Assembly: GCF_963678635.1 (NCBI RefSeq)
Contig: NC_087068.1
Coordinates: 31,684,318-31,748,317, forward strand
DNA length: 64,000 nt
Direction: 5' to 3'
DNA from: Symsagittifera roscoffensis
Lineage: Eukaryota; Xenacoelomorpha; Acoela; Convolutidae
Shown here one piece after another: positions 1 through 9,600 of this stretch. Numbering within the stretch: position 1 is the stretch's first letter; each line of letters opens with the position of its first letter. The notes below the pieces were generated by a model. The model saw only the letters and a program-made list of their open reading frames with translations. It was not told the origin of the DNA and did no database searches. The translations under genes and the position numbers were made by a program.

Positions 1-2255
1 CCATAGTTTACCAATGTTGATCCTTGTGCTGTTGCTAGTTTACTGGAGGTTTCAAGAGGTGTTAGTTTTGGGTGTAATGTTTTTATCTCATTCCATGTGG
101 GAATGTTTATTATGTTTGATTCTGCTCCTGAATCAATTAAAAAATCAATTTCAAGATCTGGTGGTTGAAATTCTTTGTTTCTTGGACTTTCTAAAAGAAA
201 TGGTATTGTCCAAATTTTTTCTTTGGGTTGTTCTTTTTGTATATTTTTATAGATGTGATTTGTATTCAAGCATTTTGTTTTGTCATTTTCATTGGATTGA
301 TTTGTACTGTTGATTTCGTTAGTTTCTTGTGCCGTTTGTGTGGAATGGATGGGTTCAATATAATAATTGTGAAGGAGTTCTAATTGATTTTCATATATAT
401 GTGATGAAAAAGGTTGTTCATATATAATAGGTTCGTAGTCATTTTCGACTGCTATCATATTTATGGAGATAGTGTTTTCTGTATCACTTTCTGAATCTGA
501 TGATCCACAGTTTATTTGATTTAGTTGTAGTTCGTCACTTACTGTGTCATCAATACCTGGGGGGTCTGATGTTGTTTCTGGATTTGATTGTACTTGATTA
601 ATATGTCTTTGATGTTTAGGTGTACTACTTCTCTGGCGATTGTTAGAATTATTATAATGGTTATTATTTCTGTGTGGTGATTGGGAATAGTTTCTATAAC
701 GATTATTATAACTTGAATATCGATTTTGTGAATTATTTCGTGATCTGTTTTGATAATTATTGTTGGGTCTGTTATAGTTTGATCTGTTATATGAGTTATT
801 CCTTGATCGATTGTTCGGGTAATTCTGGTTTCGGTTGTTTGAATAACTTCTATTTCGATTATTTGAGTAGTTCCTATTTCTATTATATGATGAGTTTCGT
901 GACTGATTGTTTGGATAGTATTTATTCCTTGATTGGGAATTAGATCTAGAAACAAATTGTGTTGTATTTGAATTTGATCTGGAGTAGTTATTTCGACTAT
1001 TCGGTCTATTGTAATGATTTTGTGACGAATTTTGTGTATTTCTTCGTTCTGGTGATCTTCCTCTATAACTTGAGTTATATGGTGATTGGGTTCTCGTGTA
1101 ATTGGTATTGTTCGGAAGTGGTTTTCCTGAAATGTTGTTGCTGTATACATTTTTGTTTGGTAGATTTCGATCTTTCTTCATGTATTGATAGAATGATTTA
1201 ATTGATTCTTTATATTTTTGAGGTTTGTTTTGATTGTCCTGTTGTTTTTGTCTACATTCAGAAATACTATGTCCGTATCGTCGGCAATAATTACACCATT
1301 TTTTGAAAGATGGTTTGCCTTTAAAGTTTGGGTGTTTTTCATAAATATTGAGTATTTCAGTGATTTTTTCAACGAGGTCTGTATCTGAATCCTGTATATT
1401 GTTGATATTTGTGGTATTTGTTTCAATTCGGTTAACATATTGTAATTTCAGATTTTCTGTTTCTTCAAGTTTCATTGTGATTTCCGCTTGCTCTAGTTTG
1501 TCTACTAGTTTTCGAAAATCTAAATCGGGCTCTCGAATTGAGGAGGGATGGGATGCTCTCTTTTTTATTGCTATTTTCCTTAATTGAGGTGTTAAGGTCA
1601 TCATTAAGATTTCTGTCATTTTTGTGTTTTTATAGTCGTGTGTATTTAATGAATATGCTTTTCGAACTAGTGTTTTGATACGTACTGCTAATTGTTTGAT
1701 GGTTTCATTTGGTAATCTGCGAATTTCATTACATAAAACTCTTTGTTGTTGTTTATTTCTTTCGGAGTCAAACATTTTTGAAAATTCTTGTGTAAATCTT
1801 TTCCAATTTGATTTTATTTCTATAGGCAATACTGAAAACCATTTTTGGGCTGCGCCGTCTAAGGTTGTCTGTATCAACGCTGTGCGTCGATGTATCCAAT
1901 TTTGATGTAGTGGCGTATTAATTGGTTCAGGTCCTATATTTAAAATTAAATTTGCTGTTACTGCATTTAAATAATCTTCTACAGAATATTCAGGGTCTGT
2001 TCCTGTGAATACCATTAATGGTTTGTTTGATGTTATTGATGATCCACCCATAAGGTATGGATTCATTGTCATTTGTAATGATTCTGCGGCATTTGGCATT
2101 TGTGAAAAATTTGAAAGTTGATTATTTGTTATTTGGTGCTGTTGAAGGTAATATGGGAGTGGTATTTCATTTTGTATTTGTGTTGGTTGATACGAGTGTG
2201 TGATCATTGGGTTTTGTGGCTGAATTGGTTGAAAAGATTGTGTATTAATTGGGTT
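1..2255 (-). CDS. Gag-protease open frame of retrotransposon A (partial)
   Basis: The minus-strand frame stays open from the TAA at 2258-2256 to the window edge, about 750 codons; the first ATG is at 2207. It shows a capsid-like region around 1930-1500 with spaced Trp/Phe residues, then a CCHC knuckle near 1290-1250 (WCNYCRRYGHSISEC). A long Asn/Ser/Arg/Tyr-rich stretch follows (about 1130-620) and looks like a nucleic-acid-binding tail. An acidic linker leads to an aspartic protease with DSGAESNII at about 134-108. Gag packages element RNA and the protease cleaves the polyprotein. The unbroken frame suggests a young copy. The precise clade cannot be named without the reverse transcriptase. 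Confidence 0.85.
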
Positions 2256-3827
2256 TTACATTTGTATTGGTTGTTGATTTTGTGTATCTATTGGACGTGG
2301 AGAAAAAATTCTATGATTTGTATATGGTTTCTGCACTCTTTGTCCACGATATCCTTGAGTGTATGGTGCAAATATATCTGGTTGTAAATAATCATCATCA
2401 GAGGATAGATAATCAGTTTGATGAGGTGCTTGTTTGTTATTTTTATTCTGTTGAAAGAATGGATAATTTTCACTACGATCCTGTGGAGGATGTAAATTAG
2501 TTTGAAAATTTACTGAGTTGGTTGTTGTCACTGGATTATCCCAATATTGAGATCTTATATGATTATTATTATTTTTTTGTGGGGGATAGTTTGTTTTTGA
2601 TGAATGTGTGTAATTATAATTGTGTTCCGCAAAAGTGTTTCGTTTGAATGTTCTGCGTGTTTTTGACGGTATTGTCATGGGTCTATATGTTTGATAATCT
2701 ATTTGTGGATATTTTGGAGCAACTGAAGGTTTAACGGTTGATTGTAAGGTTACCTGTGCTAGTGAAGTGTTTGTATTTCTTGGTGTTGTTAAATTTGGAC
2801 GTATCGGTGAAACACTTTGTTGTGTAGTTGTTGTTGTTTGGACGATTTCTTCATTTATGAAGTGTGATGGTGTTTGAATATCTTGTTGAGTGAGGTTCCT
2901 AGTTCCATTAAGGTTTTCATTGTGTATGACGGTCGAATTTAAACTATTATTTCGCGTATCGGGTAAAAATGTATTGTAGTTTAATGGTGTTGCATCAATG
3001 GATAATGGTATTACCCTTACATAATCTCGTACATAAGATATTGTACTTATTGCCTGACTTGAGATTGATTGTGGGATATTTATGAATGCATAATGACACC
3101 ATTCGGGGTCCCAAACGTAGTCTGATTGTTCTGTGATGGCGGTATCATCGTTTGAACTTTGGGGTCTGAAATTTTTTCTTGCTTGTGAAATTAAATCTAT
3201 ATTATGTGTGAAATAATCTATTATAAACCATGCCAAAATTTTTTGTAAGTCATGTTTCGTATGTTGTGAAACATCATCTTTAGTGAAATTTTCTTTAATT
3301 ATATTTAGAAAAGATGAGAATAGTGTGATTTCATGTCGTACCTTTATATGTTTGGATGTCTCATTCGGTGAGATATGCGGGATTGGGTTTTCGTTTTCTA
3401 ATATTGAAATATAACTATATATTATCGCAAAAACTTCATTAGTAAAAATGGAGTTTGCTCTTTGTGAGTTATGATATTGTATGCTTTTTATATATTCTGA
3501 GAATACTTTTGAAAATTCTAAATCAAGATCGTCTGTTTGAATTACATATTTGCGGTGATTCGGATTTGGTGAGCTGAATTCTATGGTGTAGATTCCGTAT
3601 TGTTGTGTTAAGTTACATATATCTTTCAGATAGTGATCAATAATCTGTCTTTTTATTTTTACATCTGGGAACTCTGTTTTACATGGGCTAATTCCGGGTT
3701 CAAACAAATTTAAGAGAAAATTCTTGCAAAGATCATGTTGTCCTCTATTATCGGGTGCATCTACTAAGAAGGGGTAGATATCGTCATCGTCTGGACTATC
3801 TTCACTTGGAGTGTGTGTTTGGCTCAT
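2256..3827 (-). CDS. 523-aa accessory frame upstream of Gag in retrotransposon A
   Basis: The ATG is at 3827 and the TAA at 2258-2256, in the same frame as Gag-protease. The protein starts MSQTHTPSEDSPDDDD, is acidic at the N-terminus and becomes Gln/Asn/Thr/Pro-rich towards the C-terminus. No known domain was recognised. It precedes the capsid-like and zinc-knuckle region, so it may be an extra N-terminal Gag domain made separately, or joined to Gag by stop readthrough. Alternatively the stop is a single inactivating mutation in one very long Gag. The frame has no other stop over 523 codons, so it was recently under selection. Confidence 0.75.
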   Translation of the reverse strand: MSQTHTPSEDSPDDDDIYPFLVDAPDNRGQHDLCKNFLLNLFEPGISPCKTEFPDVKIKRQIIDHYLKDICNLTQQYGIYTIEFSSPNPNHRKYVIQTDDLDLEFSKVFSEYIKSIQYHNSQRANSIFTNEVFAIIYSYISILENENPIPHISPNETSKHIKVRHEITLFSSFLNIIKENFTKDDVSQHTKHDLQKILAWFIIDYFTHNIDLISQARKNFRPQSSNDDTAITEQSDYVWDPEWCHYAFINIPQSISSQAISTISYVRDYVRVIPLSIDATPLNYNTFLPDTRNNSLNSTVIHNENLNGTRNLTQQDIQTPSHFINEEIVQTTTTTQQSVSPIRPNLTTPRNTNTSLAQVTLQSTVKPSVAPKYPQIDYQTYRPMTIPSKTRRTFKRNTFAEHNYNYTHSSKTNYPPQKNNNNHIRSQYWDNPVTTTNSVNFQTNLHPPQDRSENYPFFQQNKNNKQAPHQTDYLSSDDDYLQPDIFAPYTQGYRGQRVQKPYTNHRIFSPRPIDTQNQQPIQM

Positions 3828-3910
3828 TTTTTCGTTTAATGACTGTTAATAGGTAATTATCGATGTGTCTAATTGGTTGATTCCAATTATACAAGTGTAC
3901 TGGTTTGTGT

Positions 3911-4270
3911 TTATATTGGTTTTTTTATTCTTCTTTTTCCTCTTTTTGATGAATTTGAAGTTGTTTCTGAGTCGGAAAAATATAATTGATCGTGAATGGG
4001 GCAATTTTTATCTATAGATTCTTTTAATTTATAAAGTTCGTCTAAATTGTTGGCTTCTGATTCTGAAAATGCGTTTCTATTTTTGGAAAATCTTTTTCGT
4101 GTTATTTGTCTTTGTTTGGTTATTATTTTCTTTTTTAGTGTTTGTCGTTTTGTTCTAATATATCCAACTGTTTGTGTATGAGGTGTGATTACAAGGTCAT
4201 ATTTTTTGTTATCTATTTCACAGTTGTGTAAAACGATTGTTTGTTTGTTTCCTAGATTTTTAAATGACAT
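3911..4270 (-). CDS. 119-aa basic open frame, first ORF of retrotransposon A
   Basis: An ATG-initiated frame begins MSFKNLGNKQTIVLHNCEID and ends KRGKRRIKKPI, 83 bases before the next frame starts. The middle is Lys/Arg-rich and the C-terminal third mixes an acidic Ser/Glu stretch with a terminal basic cluster that could act as a nuclear localisation or RNA-binding tail. No family was recognised. It sits between the LTR leader and the 523-codon frame on the same strand, so the element appears to have a three-frame layout. Most LTR retrotransposons start directly with Gag. It could be a chance frame, but 119 codons in AT-rich DNA with a proper ATG makes that less likely. Confidence 0.5.
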   Translation of the reverse strand: MSFKNLGNKQTIVLHNCEIDNKKYDLVITPHTQTVGYIRTKRQTLKKKIITKQRQITRKRFSKNRNAFSESEANNLDELYKLKESIDKNCPIHDQLYFSDSETTSNSSKRGKRRIKKPI

Positions 4271-4375
4271 AAGGTTTAGGATGATGGATGCAAAAAGTTG
4301 TTAGATGATTTTTATTTTCTTAAATTGTTAGTCCTTACGATTTTTTGGTTAGCTTAACCTGGGTCTATTTGTTCA

Positions 4376-4900
4376 GGGTTGGAGAGAAAAGTATATCGAT
4401 TCCGAAGAATGATTTTTTACTTTCTCGTGGCTAGTATAAGCTAAGGTGTTAACTTACTTAATCTTACTTAGGGGTAGTGATTGTGTTCAAGGGTTGGAGA
4501 ATAGTAAATCGATCCACAAGGTTCAGGTATAATTAGAACGCGAGCAGTTCGTTAGATACTATTTTAAACTTACTAAGTCTAAGATTTATCCTGGGTCTGG
4601 TAAGAGGAGGGCTCAAGTGAAGGATGAATAACCGAAGTTCTTCACTGTTTATCCTAATTTGAATGATTAGTTTTGTTCAAAAATTTCTATTAGTCTTGGG
4701 TTTTTTGAAAGGGTTGGATAGTGAATCGACGTTTGAGGTCGTTAGACACTAGCTAAGTGGGTGGGGCAGAACAAATTTGTTCTTTTTGATCCAAGGATAG
4801 GCCTTGATGATCAAGTTTTAAATTTAATTAAATAGAAAATTAATTAAGATCCAAGGATAAGCCTTGATGATCTGATTTTTAAAATTAAGTGAATTTAAGT
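4376..4900 (-). repeat. Iterated leader motifs of retrotransposon A
   Basis: Two kinds of short direct repeat lie between the LTR and the first frame. GGGTTGGAGAGAAAAGTAT and close variants occur near 4376, 4492 and 4710, each followed by an ATCGAT/GAATCGA stretch. GATCCAAGGATAGGCCTTGA and a one-base variant occur near 4789 and 4850. This is the untranslated leader where packaging and dimerisation signals of LTR elements normally lie. A role is inference only. Confidence 0.6.
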
Positions 4901-5500
4901 TTAAAATGGTTTAAAATTATTTAAGGAAAAGATTTAGTGTTTTAATGATATTAGTGAGCTTATGATTGCTGTTATGTTTTAGGTGATGAAGCTGGGACAA
5001 CTGATGATTTTATGATTACTAACAATTTATTGTCATGCTACTAATTTTTGTTTTGATTTTCAATAAATATTTTTCAAACATGTTTTATATAGTACTGCAG
5101 AATTTTAAGAAAACGATCTGAGATCTCTTTATCAATCGTTGTTGTATATTAATAGTTCTGTTTAGCGCCTGAAATGATTATGAAGATTGACTTCAAGATT
5201 TTATGTTTGTAAATGAAAATCTAAATTCATTGCTAATAAAAAACTAAATATAAAAGTTTGTGTTGACTTTTGCCGTACTATCATATAACTATTTGGTAAG
5301 TTTCTACTTTGTCGTATGTCGTCTCTGGTTCGAGGTCTTCTTCCAATTCCGGGTAGTTCTGTTATCGTTCGGAATATTGGCTTTGATCTATTGAGTCGTA
5401 GAGACATTTCGATTAAATTATCGTCGTGTAACATTTTTTAAAAATGTTTTGTCTAAATTCTAATCTATTTTTGGTTAATTCTAAGCTATTAAGGTTTTGT
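4901..5500. other. Leader / intergenic stretch without a supported gene
   Basis: AT-rich sequence between the leader repeats and the recognisable LTR. Small frames on both strands show no family features. The primer binding site should lie at the LTR edge near 5440-5520 but could not be placed with confidence. Confidence 0.4.
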
Positions 5501-5900
5501 TCGAGACTTATGGTCGCACCAGATGAGTTAGGACCGAGGTGGTTAACTCATAGAGTAATTTCGGATAGGGTACACCGTCTGCTCGTCACGCTATCTTATT
5601 TTCGGCCGGATAGATTCGTGCAACTTCCTAGTCTAATACCGATCCTAATCTTACTCTTATACTATCTAGTCTCAGGTTGTTTAACTAGTCTCTGCTAGGC
5701 TCAATAGATCTAGGGTATACTGGTTTATTGCGGCTGCTGAAGTTCTCTTGGAGAGGCAACTAATTTCTAAGTTAAATTCAAATCTCTCTGGTGCTGAAAT
5801 TACAAGTAATTTCAGCACTTACAAATAAGTGGGTTGTTAGTTAGATGGATCATGATTGGTTAATATTAAATACTTTACAGTGGTAAAATATCTAATTTAT
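5500..5900 (-). repeat. LTR of retrotransposon A
   Basis: Read on the minus strand, it matches the plus-strand sequence at 23480-23760. Both contain a 13-bp-stem hairpin, an AATAAACCAG (here) or CATAAACCAG (there) block that could be the polyadenylation signal, a shared AAGATCGGTATTAGACTA-type block, then GTTGCACGAATC, CTATCCGGCCGAAA and a GATAGCGTGACGAGCAGACG segment. Both ends are approximate. Confidence 0.7.
5791..5818 (-). promoter_or_regulatory. Conserved LTR hairpin
   Basis: A perfect inverted repeat: stem GTGCTGAAATTAC, 2-nt loop, then the exact complement. The copy at 23495-23522 has a stem with one T-A pair changed to C-G and is still perfectly paired. It lies upstream of the presumed polyadenylation signal in the LTR. 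Confidence 0.7.
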
Positions 5901-5950
5901 CCAATCATAAAATGTAGTTCAGATCAGGTTCCAAAAATGTCTACTCATGC

Positions 5951-6583
5951 GTCGTGCATTAACTTTTTTAGAAAGCTCTGAACAGCTTTTTACAGGTTGA
6001 TTCCTAAATTTTAAAAAATATATCGTCATACAAATCATACGCCGAACCAATAGCAGTTTTAATGTTAACTATTTGACTTAAAGTATTTTAAACTTTTAAA
6101 GTATAGCAGAAACTTTTTTCTACAATGTGGTCTAACGCCGAATCTTGTACTTCATGTAATTTTTCATCTTTTTTGCTTCATGCTTCTGTGTTCTGCCATT
6201 TTTACATTTTATGATCAAATAGTTTTAAGTTAACATTCGTTTTAATTGACCCGAAGGCTAGTTGGATTTTACAAGAGTCTCAGAGATGCAACAGTGCGAT
6301 TCAGCTACGCATGCAAAATTTTATTGACAGGATTGATTGAGATATTTTACCCTGTACGTTTTTAACTTATTGAATCAATGACGGGGCGGTAGTAATTTTT
6401 GAAGGGATCAGTTTTTTAGTCTCTGCTGCAAATGCAATATTGTTCTTTGTAGTCAAAATTTAAAATAATAAAATCAAACATAAATTGCCTGAGAGCAAAG
6501 TTCATCACGTTGATACCTGTGAGAAAGCAATTTGCATTCCCTGGCTGACCATTTTTGAATTCTAAATGCCTGTTTTTCTTCAG
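5951..6583. other. Presumed intron / upstream sequence of the scramblase gene
   Basis: No gene was supported. The N-terminal scramblase exons were looked for here (the region ending in a Cys-rich segment) and not found. They may lie left of the window, beyond retrotransposon A. Confidence 0.4.
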
Positions 6584-6664
6584 GATGCCCTGGTGTGGCT
6601 TTCTGCAGCACGAGATAGTGGTAGAATGTCCCCCTGGAACTGTCATTGGGCGAATCCACAATGA
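6584..6664 (+). CDS. Scramblase exon (PPG-IG motif)
   Basis: The acceptor TTTTTCTTCAG precedes and the donor GTATGT follows. It encodes MPWCGFLQHEIVVECPPG and TVIGRIHN, entering with one base of a split codon and leaving with two (GA), which the next exon completes to Glu. Confidence 0.85.
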   Translation, partial: DALVWLSAARDSGRMSPWNCHWANPQ

Positions 6665-9600
6665 GTATGTCTTTCCTTGCCATTTCCGAAACAATTTTGA
6701 ATTCTGTACTTACATTGTAATTTGACCGCCTCGACCAAATTTCGGTAAGTTCCGATTTTCGTGACCGAATGAAATTGTGCTCAGCGTTTTTCGACCCAAA
6801 CCAGATAGTTTTTAACCGTATCGACCGAAATCGGATATGGTTCAAAAATTCAACTTCGGGATAAAAACTGTTAAAATGGTTCTGTTTGACCGAATTTGTG
6901 TATGTTTTGGCAATGCTCGATTTAAGGCTCTACCATACACGAAATATCTTTCACCGTGCTCCAGATATCTCTCGAGTTTTTGATCAACCCAGACCTCTCT
7001 CTCGTGAAGGGATTTGTGGTTGTGATATCCTACGAGGCTATCTTGGTGGAAAAATAATTTATAATTCCAAATAATTAAATTGTTTTCTCTTTGAGCACAG
7101 CTGAGATCTACGTATATTAAAGATAGTCTGATCAACTCAGCGGTGTACCAAAGGGTTTAGATACAATGACCTTGGGTAATGATATAACATAAATAGAATA
7201 GTTCACTGAAGGTTACATCACGTTACTGCTATAGCAGTAGCAGTATCACATACCCCCTCGAGTGAAACTTGTTTTCTTCGTTATAGAAATAATTTATAAT
7301 AACAACAGGAGTTTTTAGTCTCAATCTTAATAGTTTGTTTCAATTTCAAGTGCAAAATTTTTGAGTTTTTTTTCTTCAATCTTTGTCCAGTTCTACCCTC
7401 TAATTGGGAGTTCAATCTACTCCCTGGTCTAGGGTGGCGTATCCGAATTTGCGTCTGAATAGGTGTCTCTCCGGGAGCCCAGTCGTCTTTCAATCGGTAT
7501 GTCATTCCGTGTCTTGAAGTACGTTAGTCGTCTTCTTAATAGTTGCAGGACCGCCTTTAGAATCCCCCCTGATAGTTCTTCCTCCGAGATTTCTTTGATG
7601 GAATGCTTTACTGGGTCGCCAAAAAGTTGGGGTTCTTTGCTATTCATTTTCGGGAGCTTCTCCTAGCCCCGCTGTCTTCCATGCTGGTGACGTTTGATGC
7701 GCCTGTTTGGTGGATCGAATCGTTCATCTCTTTTGCCCGCGGATTGGTTTTTTCCTCTCAGATCGTGGGCCAATTTTTGTACTCCCATCTTGAGGACTTG
7801 GGTTTTCCATTTAGACGGCTTCGAAAGGTGTCTAGGATTCCGATTTTGAAATTTGTCTAAGATGTCTTCAGGTTTAATGGACATATCCACTTTCTTCAGT
7901 TTTTCCTTCTGCTGTTTCCGGGTTGTTGAACTGGATTGCGTTTCTTTGTTGGTTTCCCCTTTTTCTATTTCGGATTGACTGGCTGCCGACGCAATTTTTT
8001 TTCTTGGTCTTTCACAATTTTTTTTCTCGGATTTTTTTTCAAAACGACCTCTTCTTGGATTTTTCGTTCGCATGACGAACCCGGTCTGCCTTTGTTCGGC
8101 TTAGCCCTCTTGGTTGCGTGGTTTAGTCCCCTCCCAGCTTCTGTGTCCTTCGATGTGACTTTTATGTGGCTCTGTTGGGATCGTTCTAAGGGGAAAGACA
8201 AATCGGCCTGCTTGCAGCTCTTAATCTGAGTCGCTTTCCTCCAACCTCTCCGGTGAACTGACCTTCTGGAGTTTTTTCCTTGGCTCCGCTAATGAGCTCT
8301 TACTCGAACCTTGAGTTAGTTCTGGCTGCAGACTGATTTTCGCTTTTGCAATATCCGATTTCCGGTAGATTGACGCTTCGGATGTTTTCACTTTCGACCC
8401 AGTCTCACACGCTTTCTTTTCCTTTAAGGGTTTCCTGAGTGCCTGGCCGCTTTTTCTACAGAATTTTTCCGAAGATTCTTTTTCTTTGGTGAAGGCGGGT
8501 TCTCCTCTTCCTTTTCATCAATGAATTTCTTTTGCAGGAACAGATCACTTCTTCCCTTAGATCAGGATTGAAGTTCCCGGTTGCATTCACAATTTGTCGT
8601 ATGTCGTTCTTCGCGGCATCTCTGTTTTCTTCGTTCCATCTGGCGTTTGCTTCGAAAAGATCCAAAACAGTTTTTGCTTGTACATCGGACTTGTGTCACT
8701 GCTGAGGGCCCCCTTTTGACGATTTTTAAGTTTTCTCTGGACTGATCGATCCTTCTTTTGAGTTGCGACGTTGTCAATGCAAGTTGTTCCAGATGTTGTT
8801 TGTGTAAATAATCAGAATTCGTTATAAATTCATCACGTATCATTTCGTTTTCGTTTTTCGGGAGTCCTTCGAAAAGTGCCAGAAACGGAGAATCTTGTAT
8901 GGTTTTTTGTTTATTCTATCGCAAATCGCAGATTTTTGTGTTGAGGCAGAGTTTGATCGAAGCTATTGTACATCGGACTTGTGTCTCTGCTGAGGGCCCC
9001 CTTTTGACGATTTTTAAGTTTTCTCTGGACTGATCGATCCTTCTTTTGAGTTGCGACGTTGTCAATGCAAGTTGTTCCAGATGTTGTTTGTCTAAATAAT
9101 CAGAATTCGTTATAAATTCATCACGTATCATTTCGTTTTCGTTTTTCGGGAGTCCTTCGAAAAGTGCCAGAAACGGAGAATCTTGTATGGTTTTTTGTTT
9201 ATTCTATCGCAAATCGCAGATTTTTGTGTTGAGGCAGAGTTTGATCGAGCGTTTCTTTTCTTCTAATAATATTACACCCAGTTTTCGCTTCATCGTTTGT
9301 ATAGTTCGTTCCACTAGTCCACAACGCCGGTGATCTTCTACAGGGCAGAATTTTTGCTCAATATTTTTTTCCGTTCAATGTGTTTCCCTTAAATCCAGAC
9401 AATTGATCCAAACGAATCGATTCCGGGATGCCATGTGTATCAATATAAGTTGCAAAAATTTTACCGTAGGCTTTCCACTCGACATTTTTGAAACGTTTAC
9501 TGATGGAAATTTCGAGGTTTTATGAAAAGCTGATATCAAGTAAATTTTTTCCGTTATGATTTTCTATTGGACCCGCATAATCTAGTTGTTGTTTTGTTCC

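Larger units (their letters stand above)
1..5950 (-). mobile_element. LTR retrotransposon (family A), 5' portion, cut by window edge
   Basis: Read on the minus strand, this stretch holds in order an LTR-like sequence (about 5900-5500), an untranslated leader with short tandem repeats, three open frames in one orientation, a CCHC zinc knuckle and a retroviral-type aspartic protease signature. The reverse transcriptase and integrase should lie beyond the left edge. The LTR assignment rests on similarity to a second, plus-strand copy at 21.3-23.8 kb, which shares the conserved hairpin and the roughly 100 bases after it. The outer boundary near 5950 is a guess because no target duplication was seen. 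It probably lies in an upstream intron of the scramblase gene. Confidence 0.8.

Noticed and set aside
539-1150. 203-codon Ile/Thr/His-rich minus-strand frame
   Set aside because: It is an alternative frame of the Gag low-complexity region; the true frame, open from 2255 to the window edge, contains the zinc knuckle and protease motif.
6230-6360. Upstream scramblase exon
   Set aside because: No frame here matches the family's N-terminal part, and no donor gives the phase required by the exon at 6584.
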